A stretch of 64,000 nt of DNA from DATJGF01 sp035495315 (GCA_035495315.1 DATJGF010000162.1:27872-91871); one strand, 5' to 3'. Positions 53,756 through 63,037 are shown, counted from the stretch's first letter. The notes: generated from the letters alone by a model not told the origin. Numbers and translations are program-made.

Positions 53756-54043
53756 TTAGGTAGAGTCGCGGCTCAAAATCAGCACAGTGACCCCTACGAT
53801 GACAATTGTCACTGCTGCCGCAATTAGTTGATGGCTGGTTCTCACCGCTTGTGTGTAGGGGACGGCCGCAGCATTTGCCAAACCTGAAGCGAAAGTCGCC
53901 GTCACCAGGCCGAAAGCGGCTCCCCCGAGCGACCAGGCTACCCAGTTCCGACGCGACCTGAACGCCAGCAAACCGAACCCCACAGCTGCTGCCAAAGCCA
54001 AAATGAACGGCCACAATGGATGAGGTGTAAGTGGATCATTCAT
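53756..54043 (-). CDS. Small membrane protein with three transmembrane segments
   Basis: 95 aa from ATG 54043 (54049 possible). Three hydrophobic segments are visible: LWPFILALAAAVGFGLLAF, WSLGGAAFGLVTATFASGL and LIAAAVTIVIVGVTVLILS. There is no recognised domain and no clear ribosome site. The position between trpD and the Mrp gene gives no functional hint. Confidence 0.5.
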   Translation of the reverse strand: MNDPLTPHPLWPFILALAAAVGFGLLAFRSRRNWVAWSLGGAAFGLVTATFASGLANAAAVPYTQAVRTSHQLIAAAVTIVIVGVTVLILSRDST

Positions 54044-54137
54044 ATACATCGCGGATTTTGCCAGCACCACGCCGCCAGGTCAAATCGATGTCCCGGGATT
54101 GACACTTAATTATCCAAGCTGATTATGGTGGAACGAT

Positions 54138-55181
54138 ATGCTTACGGAAGACGAAGTCAGGAACGCCCTAAAGGCCGTCAAATATCCCGGTTACAGCCGC
54201 GATGTAGTCTCCTTTGGTCTGGTGAAAGAAATCGCGGTTCGGGAAGGCGCCGTCAGTGTCATTATGAACCTCACGAGCAGCAACCCGGAGGCCGCGCGCC
54301 AGATCCGCACCGAGAGCGAACACGTGCTCAAAGCTGTCCCGGGGGTAAATTCCGTTTACGTCGAAGTCAACCAGCCCAAACCGCCACCAGGTGCAAGCCC
54401 GCAACCGGGCCTGCCCCAACAATCGCGAGTCCCTGGACTGCACCGCATCGTCGCCATCGCCAGTGGTAAGGGAGGCGTGGGCAAGTCGACAGTATCGGTC
54501 AATCTGGCGTGTGCTTTAAAGGCGCTCGGGGTTCGCGTTGGCCTGCTGGACTGTGACATTTATGGCCCCTCGATTCCTTTGATGATGGGCATTCACGAAA
54601 AGCCTACGATTAGCGACGCGGAAAAGATGGTTCCACCTGTAGGTCACGGGGTTAAGCTGATGAGCATGGGCTTTTTGGTCGAAGGCGATCAGCCGGTCAT
54701 TTGGCGCGGGCCCATGATCATGAAAACCATCCAGCAGTTTTTTACTGCGGTCGAATGGGGGGAGTTGGATTACCTGCTGGTGGACTTGCCGCCAGGCACG
54801 GGCGATGCCCAACTAACGTTGTGTCAGACAGTCCCGTTGGACGGCGGGGTAATTGTGACTACCCCACAGGAAGCTTCCCTGGGAGTTGTCCGCAAAGGCA
54901 TCGCTATGTTCCAGAAAGTCAACGTGCCAATCCTCGGAATTGTAGAGAACATGAGCTATTACACGACTCCGACTGGCGATCGAGTGGAAATCTTCGGTCA
55001 CGGCGGTGGGCATACCGAAGCCATGCGCCAAAATGTCCCGTTCCTTGGCGAAGTGCCTATCTTCACCGAAATTAGAGAGGCTGGAGATCGTGGCGTTCCT
55101 GTCGTCGTCTCGGCGGGGGATAAACCGCCCGGACAAGCCTTTCTCAAAGTTGGCGAGGCATTACGCGCAAAACTTGGCTAA
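54138..55181 (+). CDS. Mrp/NBP35 family P-loop ATPase (iron-sulfur carrier type) lacking CxxC
   Basis: 347 aa. An N-terminal MIP18-like domain (LTEDEVRNALKAVKYPGYSR, VKEIAVREGAVSVIMNLTSS) is followed by a deviant Walker A (IASGKGGVGKSTVSVNLA) near residue 115 and VGLLDCDIYGPSIPLMMG. DLPPGTGDAQLTLCQTVPLD is also conserved. The region where most Mrp proteins have a CxxC for the Fe-S cluster (after ENMSY) reads YTTPTGDRVEIFGHGGGH and has no cysteine pair. Cluster carrying may therefore differ from the textbook protein. Confidence 0.9.
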   Translation: MLTEDEVRNALKAVKYPGYSRDVVSFGLVKEIAVREGAVSVIMNLTSSNPEAARQIRTESEHVLKAVPGVNSVYVEVNQPKPPPGASPQPGLPQQSRVPGLHRIVAIASGKGGVGKSTVSVNLACALKALGVRVGLLDCDIYGPSIPLMMGIHEKPTISDAEKMVPPVGHGVKLMSMGFLVEGDQPVIWRGPMIMKTIQQFFTAVEWGELDYLLVDLPPGTGDAQLTLCQTVPLDGGVIVTTPQEASLGVVRKGIAMFQKVNVPILGIVENMSYYTTPTGDRVEIFGHGGGHTEAMRQNVPFLGEVPIFTEIREAGDRGVPVVVSAGDKPPGQAFLKVGEALRAKLG

Positions 55182-55293
55182 AAGCCTGATCGCAAAAAAT
55201 ATGCTGCAATTGCAAAAAAATGTTGGAATCCGTCTCAATCTATGAAAGAGTGGTTTAGTGCCGATGCACAAAGTCATTTGGCAATTATCGATT

Positions 55294-55330
55294 CAGGCGC
55301 AAGTTGGTTTAAATACGCTACTTGCGCCTG
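55294..55330. terminator. Stem-loop in a low-GC intergenic stretch
   Basis: CAGGCGCAAGT (55294-55304) pairs with ACTTGCGCCTG (55320-55330), an 11-base perfect stem with a 15-base AT-rich loop. It is 112 bases after the Mrp stop and has no poly-T run, so termination is only one possible role. The stretch 55182-55410 is more AT-rich than the surroundings and has no gene. Confidence 0.5.
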
Positions 55331-55410
55331 ATAAAATGCAAATTGAGATTGTCAAGACCGCTAAGTGATGCGTAGTATCTGCCTCTCAGAAGAAATTTGA
55401 GTGCGCGATT

Positions 55411-55629
55411 ATGTCTGACGAAACGAAAGAGCCTCTATCGGCAAACGAATTGCTGAAGAACTCTTCGCTCTACAGGGAATTTCAAGCGGAACGTGAAGAG
55501 ATCCTGAAGCACAAATGGATCGAATCAGAAAAGGCAGGGCGTGACATAGGATTTGAGCGGGCGTTGACCGATTGGATCATTAAGCACCGCTCAAAATGGC
55601 GCAAGAGCCGGCAAGCGACTAGCCACTGA
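55411..55629 (+). CDS. Small helical hypothetical protein
   Basis: 72 aa, highly charged and mostly helical (LLKNSSLYREFQAEREEILK and EKAGRDIGFERALTDWIIKH). The pattern KWIESEKAGRDIGFE..LTDWI..HR..WR is seen in small verrucomicrobial/planctomycete proteins of unknown role. It starts with ATG 55411, and the frame has no competitor. The following 55630-55907 (278 bases) shows nothing gene-like that I trust. Confidence 0.6.
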   Translation: MSDETKEPLSANELLKNSSLYREFQAEREEILKHKWIESEKAGRDIGFERALTDWIIKHRSKWRKSRQATSH

Positions 55630-55907
55630 AATCCCTGCTAAGTCCTTTAAGGCAGCCCAGTGAGGTTGCCAAGGAACGATGAACCAGAGCGAAGCGCAAA
55701 GCGCGAAGTGGAAATCCCGGGGCAAATGGTTTACCCCCCTTTGTCTCGGATGGAGAATTCTCCGATCCCCCAAGACTCTATCCCCGACGGCAGATTTTTC
55801 TAAGGCAGAACCATCTTCTAAATTCGTCCGATTGACTCCGTTGCACTTCGGGTGGGAAGCTCCATTGGGTCGTCTTCGGCAAACCCTGCTTTTTATTCCC
55901 CTTATCC

Positions 55908-56441
55908 ATGCCTGAAACAACCGTCATTTTGAATGGTGCAGCGATTCAGCGGGCGCTGACACGGATCGCGCATGAAATTGCTGAGCGAAATGTAGTCAGC
56001 CAGGAGGTCGTCCTGGTGGGAATTCAGAAGGGAGGCGTTCCGTTAGCCGAGCGTCTGGCCGGTTTGCTGGCGGGCGTTTGGGGCCAACCGGTCCCGATGG
56101 GGCGGCTGGACGTTAGCATGCACCGGGATGACCTCGACCAAAGAATCGCTCCCGAGGTACATCCCACCGTGATTCCCTTTGACGTGACGGGCAAAACGGT
56201 TGTGCTCGTCGATGATGTGCTGTTCAAAGGACGCACCACCCGCGCGGCCATGGACGCACTCAATGATTTCGGACGGCCGAAGCAGATCCAATTGGCGGTT
56301 CTCATTGATAGGGGTCATCGTGAGCTGCCAATCAAAGCCGACTTCGTCGGTAAAAATTTCCCGACCTCCGAAACTGAAAACATTCAAGTCAGACTGAACG
56401 AGGCAGAGCGCGAAGACGAAGCCGTGCTGGTGCGGCGGTAA
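55908..56441 (+). CDS. pyrR: PyrR: pyr operon attenuation regulator / uracil phosphoribosyltransferase
   Basis: 177 aa. The PRPP-binding site is VVLVDDVLFKGRTTRAAMDA near residues 93-110, with the start AAIQRALTRIAHEIAERN and VGIQKGGVPLAERLAG. PyrR binds pyr mRNA when UMP is high and can also act as a UPRTase. pyrB follows with a 59-base gap, the classical order. I looked for an attenuator upstream and saw no convincing one in 55630-55907. Confidence 0.93.
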   Translation: MPETTVILNGAAIQRALTRIAHEIAERNVVSQEVVLVGIQKGGVPLAERLAGLLAGVWGQPVPMGRLDVSMHRDDLDQRIAPEVHPTVIPFDVTGKTVVLVDDVLFKGRTTRAAMDALNDFGRPKQIQLAVLIDRGHRELPIKADFVGKNFPTSETENIQVRLNEAEREDEAVLVRR

Positions 56442-56500
56442 ATCTGCTGTTGCGCGAAGAAACGCGGGGGAGACGGGTGACGAAAGGTGCAGGTAGGCCG

Positions 56501-57445
56501 ATGATGAGTTGGAACCGAAAACACTTACTCGATATCGAGTCGCTGTCGGTGGACGAAATCAACACCGTGCTCGACACCGCTCGCGCGTTTAAGGCCGTCG
56601 GTGAACGGGCCATCAAAAAGGTCCCCGCGCTGCGCGGCAAAACCGTTGTTAACCTGTTTGTCGAACCTTCGACCCGGACTCGGATCAGCTTCGAGTTATC
56701 CGAACAACGGCTATCAGCCGATATCATCAACTTTACCGCTGAGGCCTCCTCTCTCAAAAAAGGCGAAACCCTGAAGGATACCGCGCGCAATCTCGAAGCG
56801 CTCAATACTGATTTCATCGTCATGCGCCACAGCGCCTCCGGCGCGCCTCATTTCCTGGCGCGCGTCGTCAATGCCAGTGTCATCAACGCTGGCGACGGCG
56901 CCCACGAGCATCCCACCCAAGCCTTGCTGGATACGTTTACTATCCGTGAAAAGAAGGGCAGGATAGCCGGGCTTAATGTCACCATTCTCGGAGACATTCT
57001 GTACAGTCGGGTGGCGCGATCTGACATTTGGGCGCTGACTAAGCTGGGGGCCAACGTCACCCTTTGCGGGCCGTCGACCCTCGTGCCGCGTGTCTTTGAA
57101 CAGATGGGCTGCCGCGTGACGTACAACGTCGAGGAGGCAATTCGCGACGCCGACATCATCAACCTGTTGCGGATTCAGCACGAGCGGCAACGCAAAACGA
57201 TGTTCCCCAGCCTCGGCGAATACACGAGTTTATTCGGATTAAATAAAGCACGACTAGCCAAGACGAAACCGGACGCCTTGATCATGCACCCCGGCCCGAT
57301 CAATCGCGGCGTCGAAATCGACAGCGACATCGCTGATTGCGGCCGCTCCTTAATCCTCGAGCAGGTCACCAATGGCCTCGCCGTCCGCATGGCCGTATTA
57401 TTCCTCGTCAACGGTGGCAAGGGCCCCCAGGAAGTCGTAGGCTGA
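56501..57445 (+). CDS. pyrB: Aspartate carbamoyltransferase catalytic subunit
   Basis: 314 aa from ATG 56501 (AGG nine to ten bases upstream); the open frame begins at 56450. Carbamoyl-phosphate-binding residues are in NLFVEPSTRTRISFELSEQR and the aspartate region in GDGAHEHPTQALLDTFTIRE, with MHPGPINRGVEIDSDIAD at the C-terminus. It catalyses the first committed step of pyrimidine synthesis. It follows pyrR on the same transcript. No pyrI or pyrC is seen after it. Confidence 0.96.
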   Translation: MMSWNRKHLLDIESLSVDEINTVLDTARAFKAVGERAIKKVPALRGKTVVNLFVEPSTRTRISFELSEQRLSADIINFTAEASSLKKGETLKDTARNLEALNTDFIVMRHSASGAPHFLARVVNASVINAGDGAHEHPTQALLDTFTIREKKGRIAGLNVTILGDILYSRVARSDIWALTKLGANVTLCGPSTLVPRVFEQMGCRVTYNVEEAIRDADIINLLRIQHERQRKTMFPSLGEYTSLFGLNKARLAKTKPDALIMHPGPINRGVEIDSDIADCGRSLILEQVTNGLAVRMAVLFLVNGGKGPQEVVG

Positions 57446-57497
57446 GTCCGGCCCGCCGACTCAGCCTCCCCTTATTCCGCGGGCAGTTGCCGTCGTC

Positions 57498-57640
57498 CTG
57501 CTCTCATTAACCCCCAGCTTTCAGCTGGGGGTGGCGCCTGCGGAACCGATCGGAACCGCTTCAGCGGTTTTCCGAGGTGCTCAGTTCAATCAGGACCATA
57601 AACCGCTGAATGAAGCAGTTCCGATCGGCGCCACCCCCTC
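57498..57640. repeat. Repeat family C, copy 2, full inverted form
   Basis: CTGCTCTCATTAACCCCCAG, then a CCCCCAGCTTTCAGCTGGGGG hairpin, TGGCGC and CGATCGGAACCGCTTCAGCG. A mirrored AACCGCTGAATGAAGCAGTT CCGATCGGCGCCACCCCC follows, so this copy has both arms. The 57446-57812 gap (367 bases) has no gene. Confidence 0.8.
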
Positions 57641-57812
57641 CCTCAATCTCGCTGCCCCTCCCCCAATCTCAAATCTAGAATCAACTCGACCCCTGCCGAT
57701 CATCGCGACTAAGCTCTTTGCGGTTCCGTTTTCATCTCGATGCGAGCCACGTCCGCTACCTACCGCGCAAAACCGAATTAGGTTCGTTTGGCCAATTCAC
57801 CGTCAGAAAAGA

Positions 57813-59315
57813 CTACGCCAAAATGCCAGTGACGATCTCGCCAGTGACATCTGTGAGCCGACGCTCCAGACCGTTATGGTAATAAGTGAGGCGTTTATGA
57901 TTCAACCCGAGCAGATGAAGAATCGTCGCGTGCAGGTCATGCACTGTGACGATATCCTTTACGGCCTTATAGCCGAATTCATCAGTGGCGCCGTAGCTGA
58001 ACCCCTGCTTCACGCCGGCACCCGCCAGCCAGCAGGTAAAGCCTTCCGGGTTGTGGTCTCGCCCTTGCGCGCCCTTTTGAAACGTCGGCATGCGGCCAAA
58101 TTCCGTGCACCACACGACGAGTGTATTTGCCAGCAGCCCGCGTTGCTTTAAATCAATCAGCAGACCCGCGGTCGGTTTGTCCATCACCGGACCGTGGACG
58201 CTATATTGATTGAAGATATCTTTGTGCCCATCCCAGTTACTGACGCCTTCGCCACCGGTTTGGTAAGCCCCATTGAAAAGCTGCACAAACCGCACCCCTC
58301 TCTCGATTAACCGCCGCGCGAGGATGCAGTTGCGGGCGTAGGCGGCCCTAAGGTCTTCCACTTTCGACCCGCCTTCACTGGCGCCATACAGCTCGAGAAT
58401 ATACGGCGGTTCACTGGAGAGATCCGCCACCCCCGGAATCGTCAGCTGCATGCGCGCAGCCAATTGATAGCTGGCGATACGCGCCGCCAATTCCGTGTCG
58501 CCGGGAAACTGCTGGGCATGGCGCTCATTCAGGCGACGCAGGAAATTGCGCGTGGCCTCATCCCGCTGCTCAGAAACCGAATCGGGCCGGGCCAGGTTCC
58601 GAATCGGGGCCGTGGCGCTGAATTCGGTGCCCTGGAAAGCGGCCGGGAGAAAGCCTGGCGCCCAGTTGTTCACGCTGTTCTGAGGTTTGCCCCGTGGATC
58701 GGGAATAGCGACGTAGGCCGGCAGGTTTTGGTCTTCGCTGCCGAGCGCGTAGGTGACCCAGGCCCCAAGGCTCGGGAAACCGTCCAGCGTGTAGCCCGTC
58801 GACATGAAATTTTCGCCTGGCCCGTGCGTGTTGGTCTTTCCCTGCATCGAGTGAATGAAGCAGAGTTCGTCGCTCAGCTCCGCCAGGTGCGGCACCAACT
58901 CGGAAACCATCTTGCCGGTCTGCCCGTGGGGTCGGAAGTCCCAAGGACTCTTTCTCAGAGCCCCTTGCGCTCCCTGGAACGTGATTACTTTTTCGCTACC
59001 GGGCAAAGGCTGCCCATCGCATCGAATCAGCTCGGGTTTATAATCAAACGTGTCCAATTGGCTGCACGCGCCGCTGCAAAAAATGACCAGGACCTGCGTA
59101 GCACGCGGTGTGAAATGAGGCGCGCGCGCGGCGTAGGGGTGTCCGGTATCAATCGCCGGGCGCAGTGGCGGCTGCCCCGAGACGGTCGCCGCCAGCAGCC
59201 CCTGGCGGCCCAACAAATCAGTCAACGCAATTGCGCCAAGCCCCAGGCCGAGGTCGGAAAGAAAGCGACGTCGATCCAGGAATGGGCTGCGGGGCCAATG
59301 CGGCACTGAGTTCAT
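57813..59315 (-). CDS. DUF1501 protein, Tat-type secreted
   Basis: 500 aa from ATG 59315, which overlaps the preceding stop by ATGA. A twin-Arg type start (LDRRRFLSDLGLGLGAIALT) suggests Tat export. The DUF1501 (alkaline phosphatase-like) fold has FCSGACSQLDTFDYKPELIR, GKMVSELVPHLAELSDELCF and LLANTLVVWCTEFGRMPTFQ then GRDHNPEGFT. In Planctomycetes and Verrucomicrobia such genes are always paired with a DUF1549/DUF1553 protein, as here. The role of the pair is not established. Confidence 0.9.
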   Translation of the reverse strand: MNSVPHWPRSPFLDRRRFLSDLGLGLGAIALTDLLGRQGLLAATVSGQPPLRPAIDTGHPYAARAPHFTPRATQVLVIFCSGACSQLDTFDYKPELIRCDGQPLPGSEKVITFQGAQGALRKSPWDFRPHGQTGKMVSELVPHLAELSDELCFIHSMQGKTNTHGPGENFMSTGYTLDGFPSLGAWVTYALGSEDQNLPAYVAIPDPRGKPQNSVNNWAPGFLPAAFQGTEFSATAPIRNLARPDSVSEQRDEATRNFLRRLNERHAQQFPGDTELAARIASYQLAARMQLTIPGVADLSSEPPYILELYGASEGGSKVEDLRAAYARNCILARRLIERGVRFVQLFNGAYQTGGEGVSNWDGHKDIFNQYSVHGPVMDKPTAGLLIDLKQRGLLANTLVVWCTEFGRMPTFQKGAQGRDHNPEGFTCWLAGAGVKQGFSYGATDEFGYKAVKDIVTVHDLHATILHLLGLNHKRLTYYHNGLERRLTDVTGEIVTGILA

Positions 59316-61885
59316 GGGATGAATAAAAACTCGTTGGCATTGATCAATGCGCGGCAAAGCGCCGGGAAGCCCTCGGATTTGGCAAATGAAACGGCTTCCT
59401 GCGATTCGTCAGCAGCCGGCGCACGATTGAACGCCAACTCCCATGCCCTCAAAACCCGTGCGTCCGTGTCCGATCCCGATTCGCGTTGCACCCGCTCGGC
59501 AAAGGCCCCCGCTTGTTGCAAGATAAACCGACTGTTGAAAAGGTTTAGCGCCTGGAGCGGCGTAGTCGACACGCTCCGTTTTGGCGTCACCAGGCTTCCA
59601 TCCGGACAATCGAACGCACCGAACACACCGTCCTGCTCCATCCGCACTTTAAACGCATAAACCATTCGCCTCGACTCTGGCGCGCCGAATTCGTCTTTCG
59701 GGTAATAATGATAGACGTTCTCGCGATTCACGTTGTGCAGGAAAAAGCTTGGTCCTCCTACGGTTCGATCTAGTTGGCCGCTGACCTCAAGTATGCTGTC
59801 ACGAATCGCCTCCGCCTCGAGACGTCGCGGAGGAAACCGCCAAAGCAAGCGGCTCTTGGCATCAATCTTCAACGCCTCTTCGCGCGGCGCATTGGATTGG
59901 CGCCAGGTGGCTGAAGTGAGGATCTCGCGTTGCAACGCTTTAATGCTCCAGCCTTTCGCGACGAACTCGGTGGCGAGCCAATCGAGCAACTCCGGGTGGG
60001 TTGGACGCGCACCGTTCTTCCCGAAATCATTAGGCGTGTCGACTAACCCTGTGCCGAACTGATACTGCCAAATGCGATTCACCAGAACGCGCGCAGTTAG
60101 CGGATGGCCTGGGTCTGTGATCCACTCGGCCAATCTCAAGCGCCGCTGCTGTTCCGGCATATTCGTTGCCAGCGTCAAAGGTCGGAACAGGTCGAGCGTC
60201 GCCGGTGGGACGACTTCCCGCGGCTGCATCGGGTCGCCGCGGTTCAAACGAAACGTCGGACCAGGTTCGGAAAAACTTCCGGCGTAAACCATCGGCGGGT
60301 TCTTTAGCGTCTCGTACTGCTTCCTAGCGCTTTCAAGGTCTGCCAACCACCGCTTCGCTTGTTCCACCTTGGCCGCAGGCCAGCCATTAAACCGATACAC
60401 CGGGTCTACCCGCTCGCCGGCTTGCTGATATTTGACTCGATCCTCAGAACTGGCCACCAACTGCAGCGCATTTGTGTCCAACCCCGCCTCGATCCGATAC
60501 GTAGTCGCAAGACGGTCTTTGAACACGCCTTCGCGGTCGCGACTCCAAACAACCCGGTCGATGCGTTCGGGTTTGGCAAATTCCAGTTGCACCCAGCCGC
60601 GGCCGTTTTCATTGGAAATCCAGGAACGACTATTCCCCACCCGCCCGTCGTTGATGTGTTCCAGTTTGTGGATCTCGTATCCCGGGAGCGTCCCGGAGGC
60701 CGTAGGCTTCGTCCCGGCGCTGGCCAGTGCGATGTTAATGTCGCCGGAATAAGCCTCCAGCTCGTCCAGGCATGGTTCCCCGCCGCTGGTCTCGAGGATC
60801 GTAAATCGCAGAAACTTGGCACTGACGGGAGTGAGTATCTCCTCATTGCGTTGAGCATTGACTGAGGACCGCAGCGCTTTGCCGCCACTCCCTCCTTGCT
60901 CCTCCGTGGAAGTCGCTGCAACGCGGGAGGTCGCGTTTTCCTTAAAAGGTGCGAGACTTTGCTCAAGTTCGCGGATGCGAGCTTCCAGCCTGGCGAGATC
61001 ACTCTTCCGGTCCTCCGGCGTAGGCAGTGGCCGCTCTCCATGATTCACTCCGGAAAAAACGGCCGCCATTGAGTAATACTCGTTCTGCGAAATCGGATCG
61101 AACTTGTGCGGATGACAACGCGCACAACCCAACGTCACTCCCAGAAAAGCGGTCCCAGTCGTTGCCACCATGTCATCAAGTTCGTCGGCTCGTTGCTGGG
61201 CGGTCAGGCGGACATCGGGGCTTTTTACGATATCAACTGGGCCACCGACCAGGAAACCGGTGGCGACATCAGCGCCGAGGGCGTCGCCGGCAATCTGCTC
61301 GCGAACGAACTGGTCATACGGTTTGTCTGCGTTAAACGTCGCAATCACATAGTCACGAAACCGCCAGGCGTTCGGGCGTTCGCGGTTGGTTTCGAACCCG
61401 TTGCTTTCCGCAAAGCGGATTACGTCCAGCCAATGGCGCCCCCAGCACTCACCATATCTCGAGTCCACAAGCACGCGATCCACTAAATGCTCAAACGCGT
61501 CCTTTCGTGGATCCGTCACAAACGCTGCGACCTCTTCCGGCGTCGGTGGCATCCCGAGCATCACAAAATACAAACGCCGGATGAGTGTGCGCCGGTCGGC
61601 TTCCGGCGAAGGAGCCAGATGTTCGGCTTCGAGCCGTGCCAAAATGAACCGGTCGATCGGATTTCGCGACCAATCACCGCGAGTTACCGTTGGCAGGACC
61701 GGCCGGGTCGGCGGCTTGAAAGCCCAATGCTCTTGCGCCCCGGTCGTTGCGGTTGGGCCTGCGTTCCCGGCGTTGCTTCGCACTGCCTGAAGCCCTGACA
61801 CCAGCAGCAGGCCGCAGCTAAACGCTCGGTAGAAACGCGAACAACAAATGTTCGCAAGTCCGCTAAACCGGGCCACAGGGTTCAT
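59312..61885 (-). CDS. DUF1549/DUF1553 (PSD1) protein with inserted discoidin-like domain
   Basis: 857 aa. DUF1549 begins after the signal at about residue 65 (WSRNPIDRFILARLEAEHLA) with HWLDVIRFAESNGFETNRER. A F5/8 type C-like domain lies near residues 355-475 (FLRFTILETSGGEPCLDELE, YEIHKLEHINDGRVGNSRSW). DUF1553 follows (LAEWITDPGHPLTARVLVNR and PPRRLEAEAIRDSILEVSG). The usual N-terminal cytochrome c (PSD1) domain is absent. It is transcribed with the DUF1501 gene. Its function is unknown, although the discoidin-like domain suggests carbohydrate binding. Confidence 0.9.
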   Translation of the reverse strand: MNPVARFSGLANICCSRFYRAFSCGLLLVSGLQAVRSNAGNAGPTATTGAQEHWAFKPPTRPVLPTVTRGDWSRNPIDRFILARLEAEHLAPSPEADRRTLIRRLYFVMLGMPPTPEEVAAFVTDPRKDAFEHLVDRVLVDSRYGECWGRHWLDVIRFAESNGFETNRERPNAWRFRDYVIATFNADKPYDQFVREQIAGDALGADVATGFLVGGPVDIVKSPDVRLTAQQRADELDDMVATTGTAFLGVTLGCARCHPHKFDPISQNEYYSMAAVFSGVNHGERPLPTPEDRKSDLARLEARIRELEQSLAPFKENATSRVAATSTEEQGGSGGKALRSSVNAQRNEEILTPVSAKFLRFTILETSGGEPCLDELEAYSGDINIALASAGTKPTASGTLPGYEIHKLEHINDGRVGNSRSWISNENGRGWVQLEFAKPERIDRVVWSRDREGVFKDRLATTYRIEAGLDTNALQLVASSEDRVKYQQAGERVDPVYRFNGWPAAKVEQAKRWLADLESARKQYETLKNPPMVYAGSFSEPGPTFRLNRGDPMQPREVVPPATLDLFRPLTLATNMPEQQRRLRLAEWITDPGHPLTARVLVNRIWQYQFGTGLVDTPNDFGKNGARPTHPELLDWLATEFVAKGWSIKALQREILTSATWRQSNAPREEALKIDAKSRLLWRFPPRRLEAEAIRDSILEVSGQLDRTVGGPSFFLHNVNRENVYHYYPKDEFGAPESRRMVYAFKVRMEQDGVFGAFDCPDGSLVTPKRSVSTTPLQALNLFNSRFILQQAGAFAERVQRESGSDTDARVLRAWELAFNRAPAADESQEAVSFAKSEGFPALCRALINANEFLFIP

Positions 61886-61890
61886 CGGGA

Positions 61891-62166
61891 GAATCTATTC
61901 CAAAGACCAAAACTGACAAGCCTTATGGGCAGCTGGCACGAGGCGACCTCGTCCTGGACTTCGTTCTCGCGGCTCATTTTCTGCGTGTCTTAGAGCTGCT
62001 CGACAAATATGCGGATCGGCAAATGCAATTAGCCGATGCGTGCCTGGTTTGCATGAGCGAGTTGACCGACTCCTGCCTGATCTGGACCGCTGACAAGGAG
62101 GACTTTCGCGTTTACAGAAGGCACGGGCGCCAGGTCGTCCCCTGCGTCTTTCCAAGAGGAGAATGA
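61891..62166 (+). pseudogene. Remnant of a PIN-domain (VapC-like) toxin gene, 5' truncated
   Basis: In frame with the stop at 62164-62166, the sequence reads GQLARGDLVLDFVLAAHF then LLDKYADRQMQLADACLVCM and then WTADKEDFRVYRRHGRQVVP. This is the C-terminal half of a PIN domain: the acidic pair around LADACL and the RDFxxYRRxxR ending are family traits. There is no start codon and the N-terminal catalytic part is missing. The rest of 62167-62308 has no gene that I can support. Confidence 0.65.
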
Positions 62167-62308
62167 ATCCGGGAGGTTAGCAATTGAAGCGCGGCTAAGG
62201 AGCGAAACAACCTTGCCGATCAAATGGATTGCAGGACGATTGGAAGGGGACTTACAAAGCCGAAAGCATGCTGCATCACAAGATGCCTTTTTGTCATCTG
62301 CATAATCC

Positions 62309-62322
62309 TTGATTTGGATCAA
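62309..62322. promoter_or_regulatory. FNR/CRP-type box TTGATTTGGATCAA upstream of the DUF6448-like gene
   Basis: The box is a perfect palindrome of the FNR consensus TTGAT-N4-ATCAA, 34 bases before ATG 62356. FNR-like regulators sense oxygen or related signals. A role in controlling the gene is inferred from the position. Confidence 0.7.
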
Positions 62323-62355
62323 TCCCCGGCCTCGGACACTGCGCTATCTTGCCTC

Positions 62356-63015
62356 ATGAAGACGAATTCTTTCTTTCCGCGGACGGTGCTCACGGGAGCG
62401 CTGGTGAGCATGTTTGGGCTTGTGGCCCCGCGCGCCTTTGGCCATTGCGACACTATGGATGGTCCCGTAGTCCTGGCCGCCAAGGCGGCTCTCGAACACA
62501 AGGATGTCACGCTCGTTCTCAAGTGGGTAAAAAAAGACGACGAAGCGCAAATCAATGCTGCCTTCGCACGCACCTTGGCCGTGCGCACCAAAGGACCGGA
62601 AGCTCGCGAATTGGCGGATCAGTTCTTCTTCGAGACACTGGTCCGCATTCACCGGGCCGGGGAAGGCGCACCCTTCACCGGCCTCAAGCCGGCCGGAACC
62701 GAACTGAGCCCAGCCATCGAGGAAGCAGACAAGGCTCTGGCCGGCGAGTCCGTCGATAAAGTGGTCAAGCTGCTGACCGATGAGGCTGCGGCCGGGATTC
62801 GCCGCCGCTTCGCCGACGCCCGCGAAAAGCAGGCCCATGCCGGGCACAACGTCGAGGTTGGACGCGTGTTCGTCGCCGCCTACGTGGAATACATCCACTA
62901 TATCGAGGGCCTGCACCAGGCCGCGCAAGCCGCCGATCCTCACCCTGAAGCCAGCCACGAAGACCCTCCAACGAGGTCAGCCCATAATGAATCGACCCCG
63001 GCGCACAAACACTAA
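62356..63015 (+). CDS. Secreted DUF6448-like protein
   Basis: 219 aa from ATG 62356; the open frame starts at 62224. A signal peptide (TVLTGALVSMFGLVAPRAFG) is followed by GHCDTMDGPVVLAAKAALEH, the opening of DUF6448-like proteins, then a helical domain and a His-rich tail (DPHPEASHEDPPTRSAHNES). A bound metal or cofactor is possible from the HCD/His residues but is not shown. The FNR-type box upstream suggests control by oxygen level. Confidence 0.75.
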   Translation: MKTNSFFPRTVLTGALVSMFGLVAPRAFGHCDTMDGPVVLAAKAALEHKDVTLVLKWVKKDDEAQINAAFARTLAVRTKGPEARELADQFFFETLVRIHRAGEGAPFTGLKPAGTELSPAIEEADKALAGESVDKVVKLLTDEAAAGIRRRFADAREKQAHAGHNVEVGRVFVAAYVEYIHYIEGLHQAAQAADPHPEASHEDPPTRSAHNESTPAHKH

Positions 63016-63037
63016 GGGGAGGAAGGACACGAGGTAA

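Noticed and set aside
55679..55915. A 78-codon plus-strand frame before pyrR and a 109-codon minus frame opposite it
   Set aside because: No recognisable features, no ribosome site, and the two frames exclude each other; left as non-coding.
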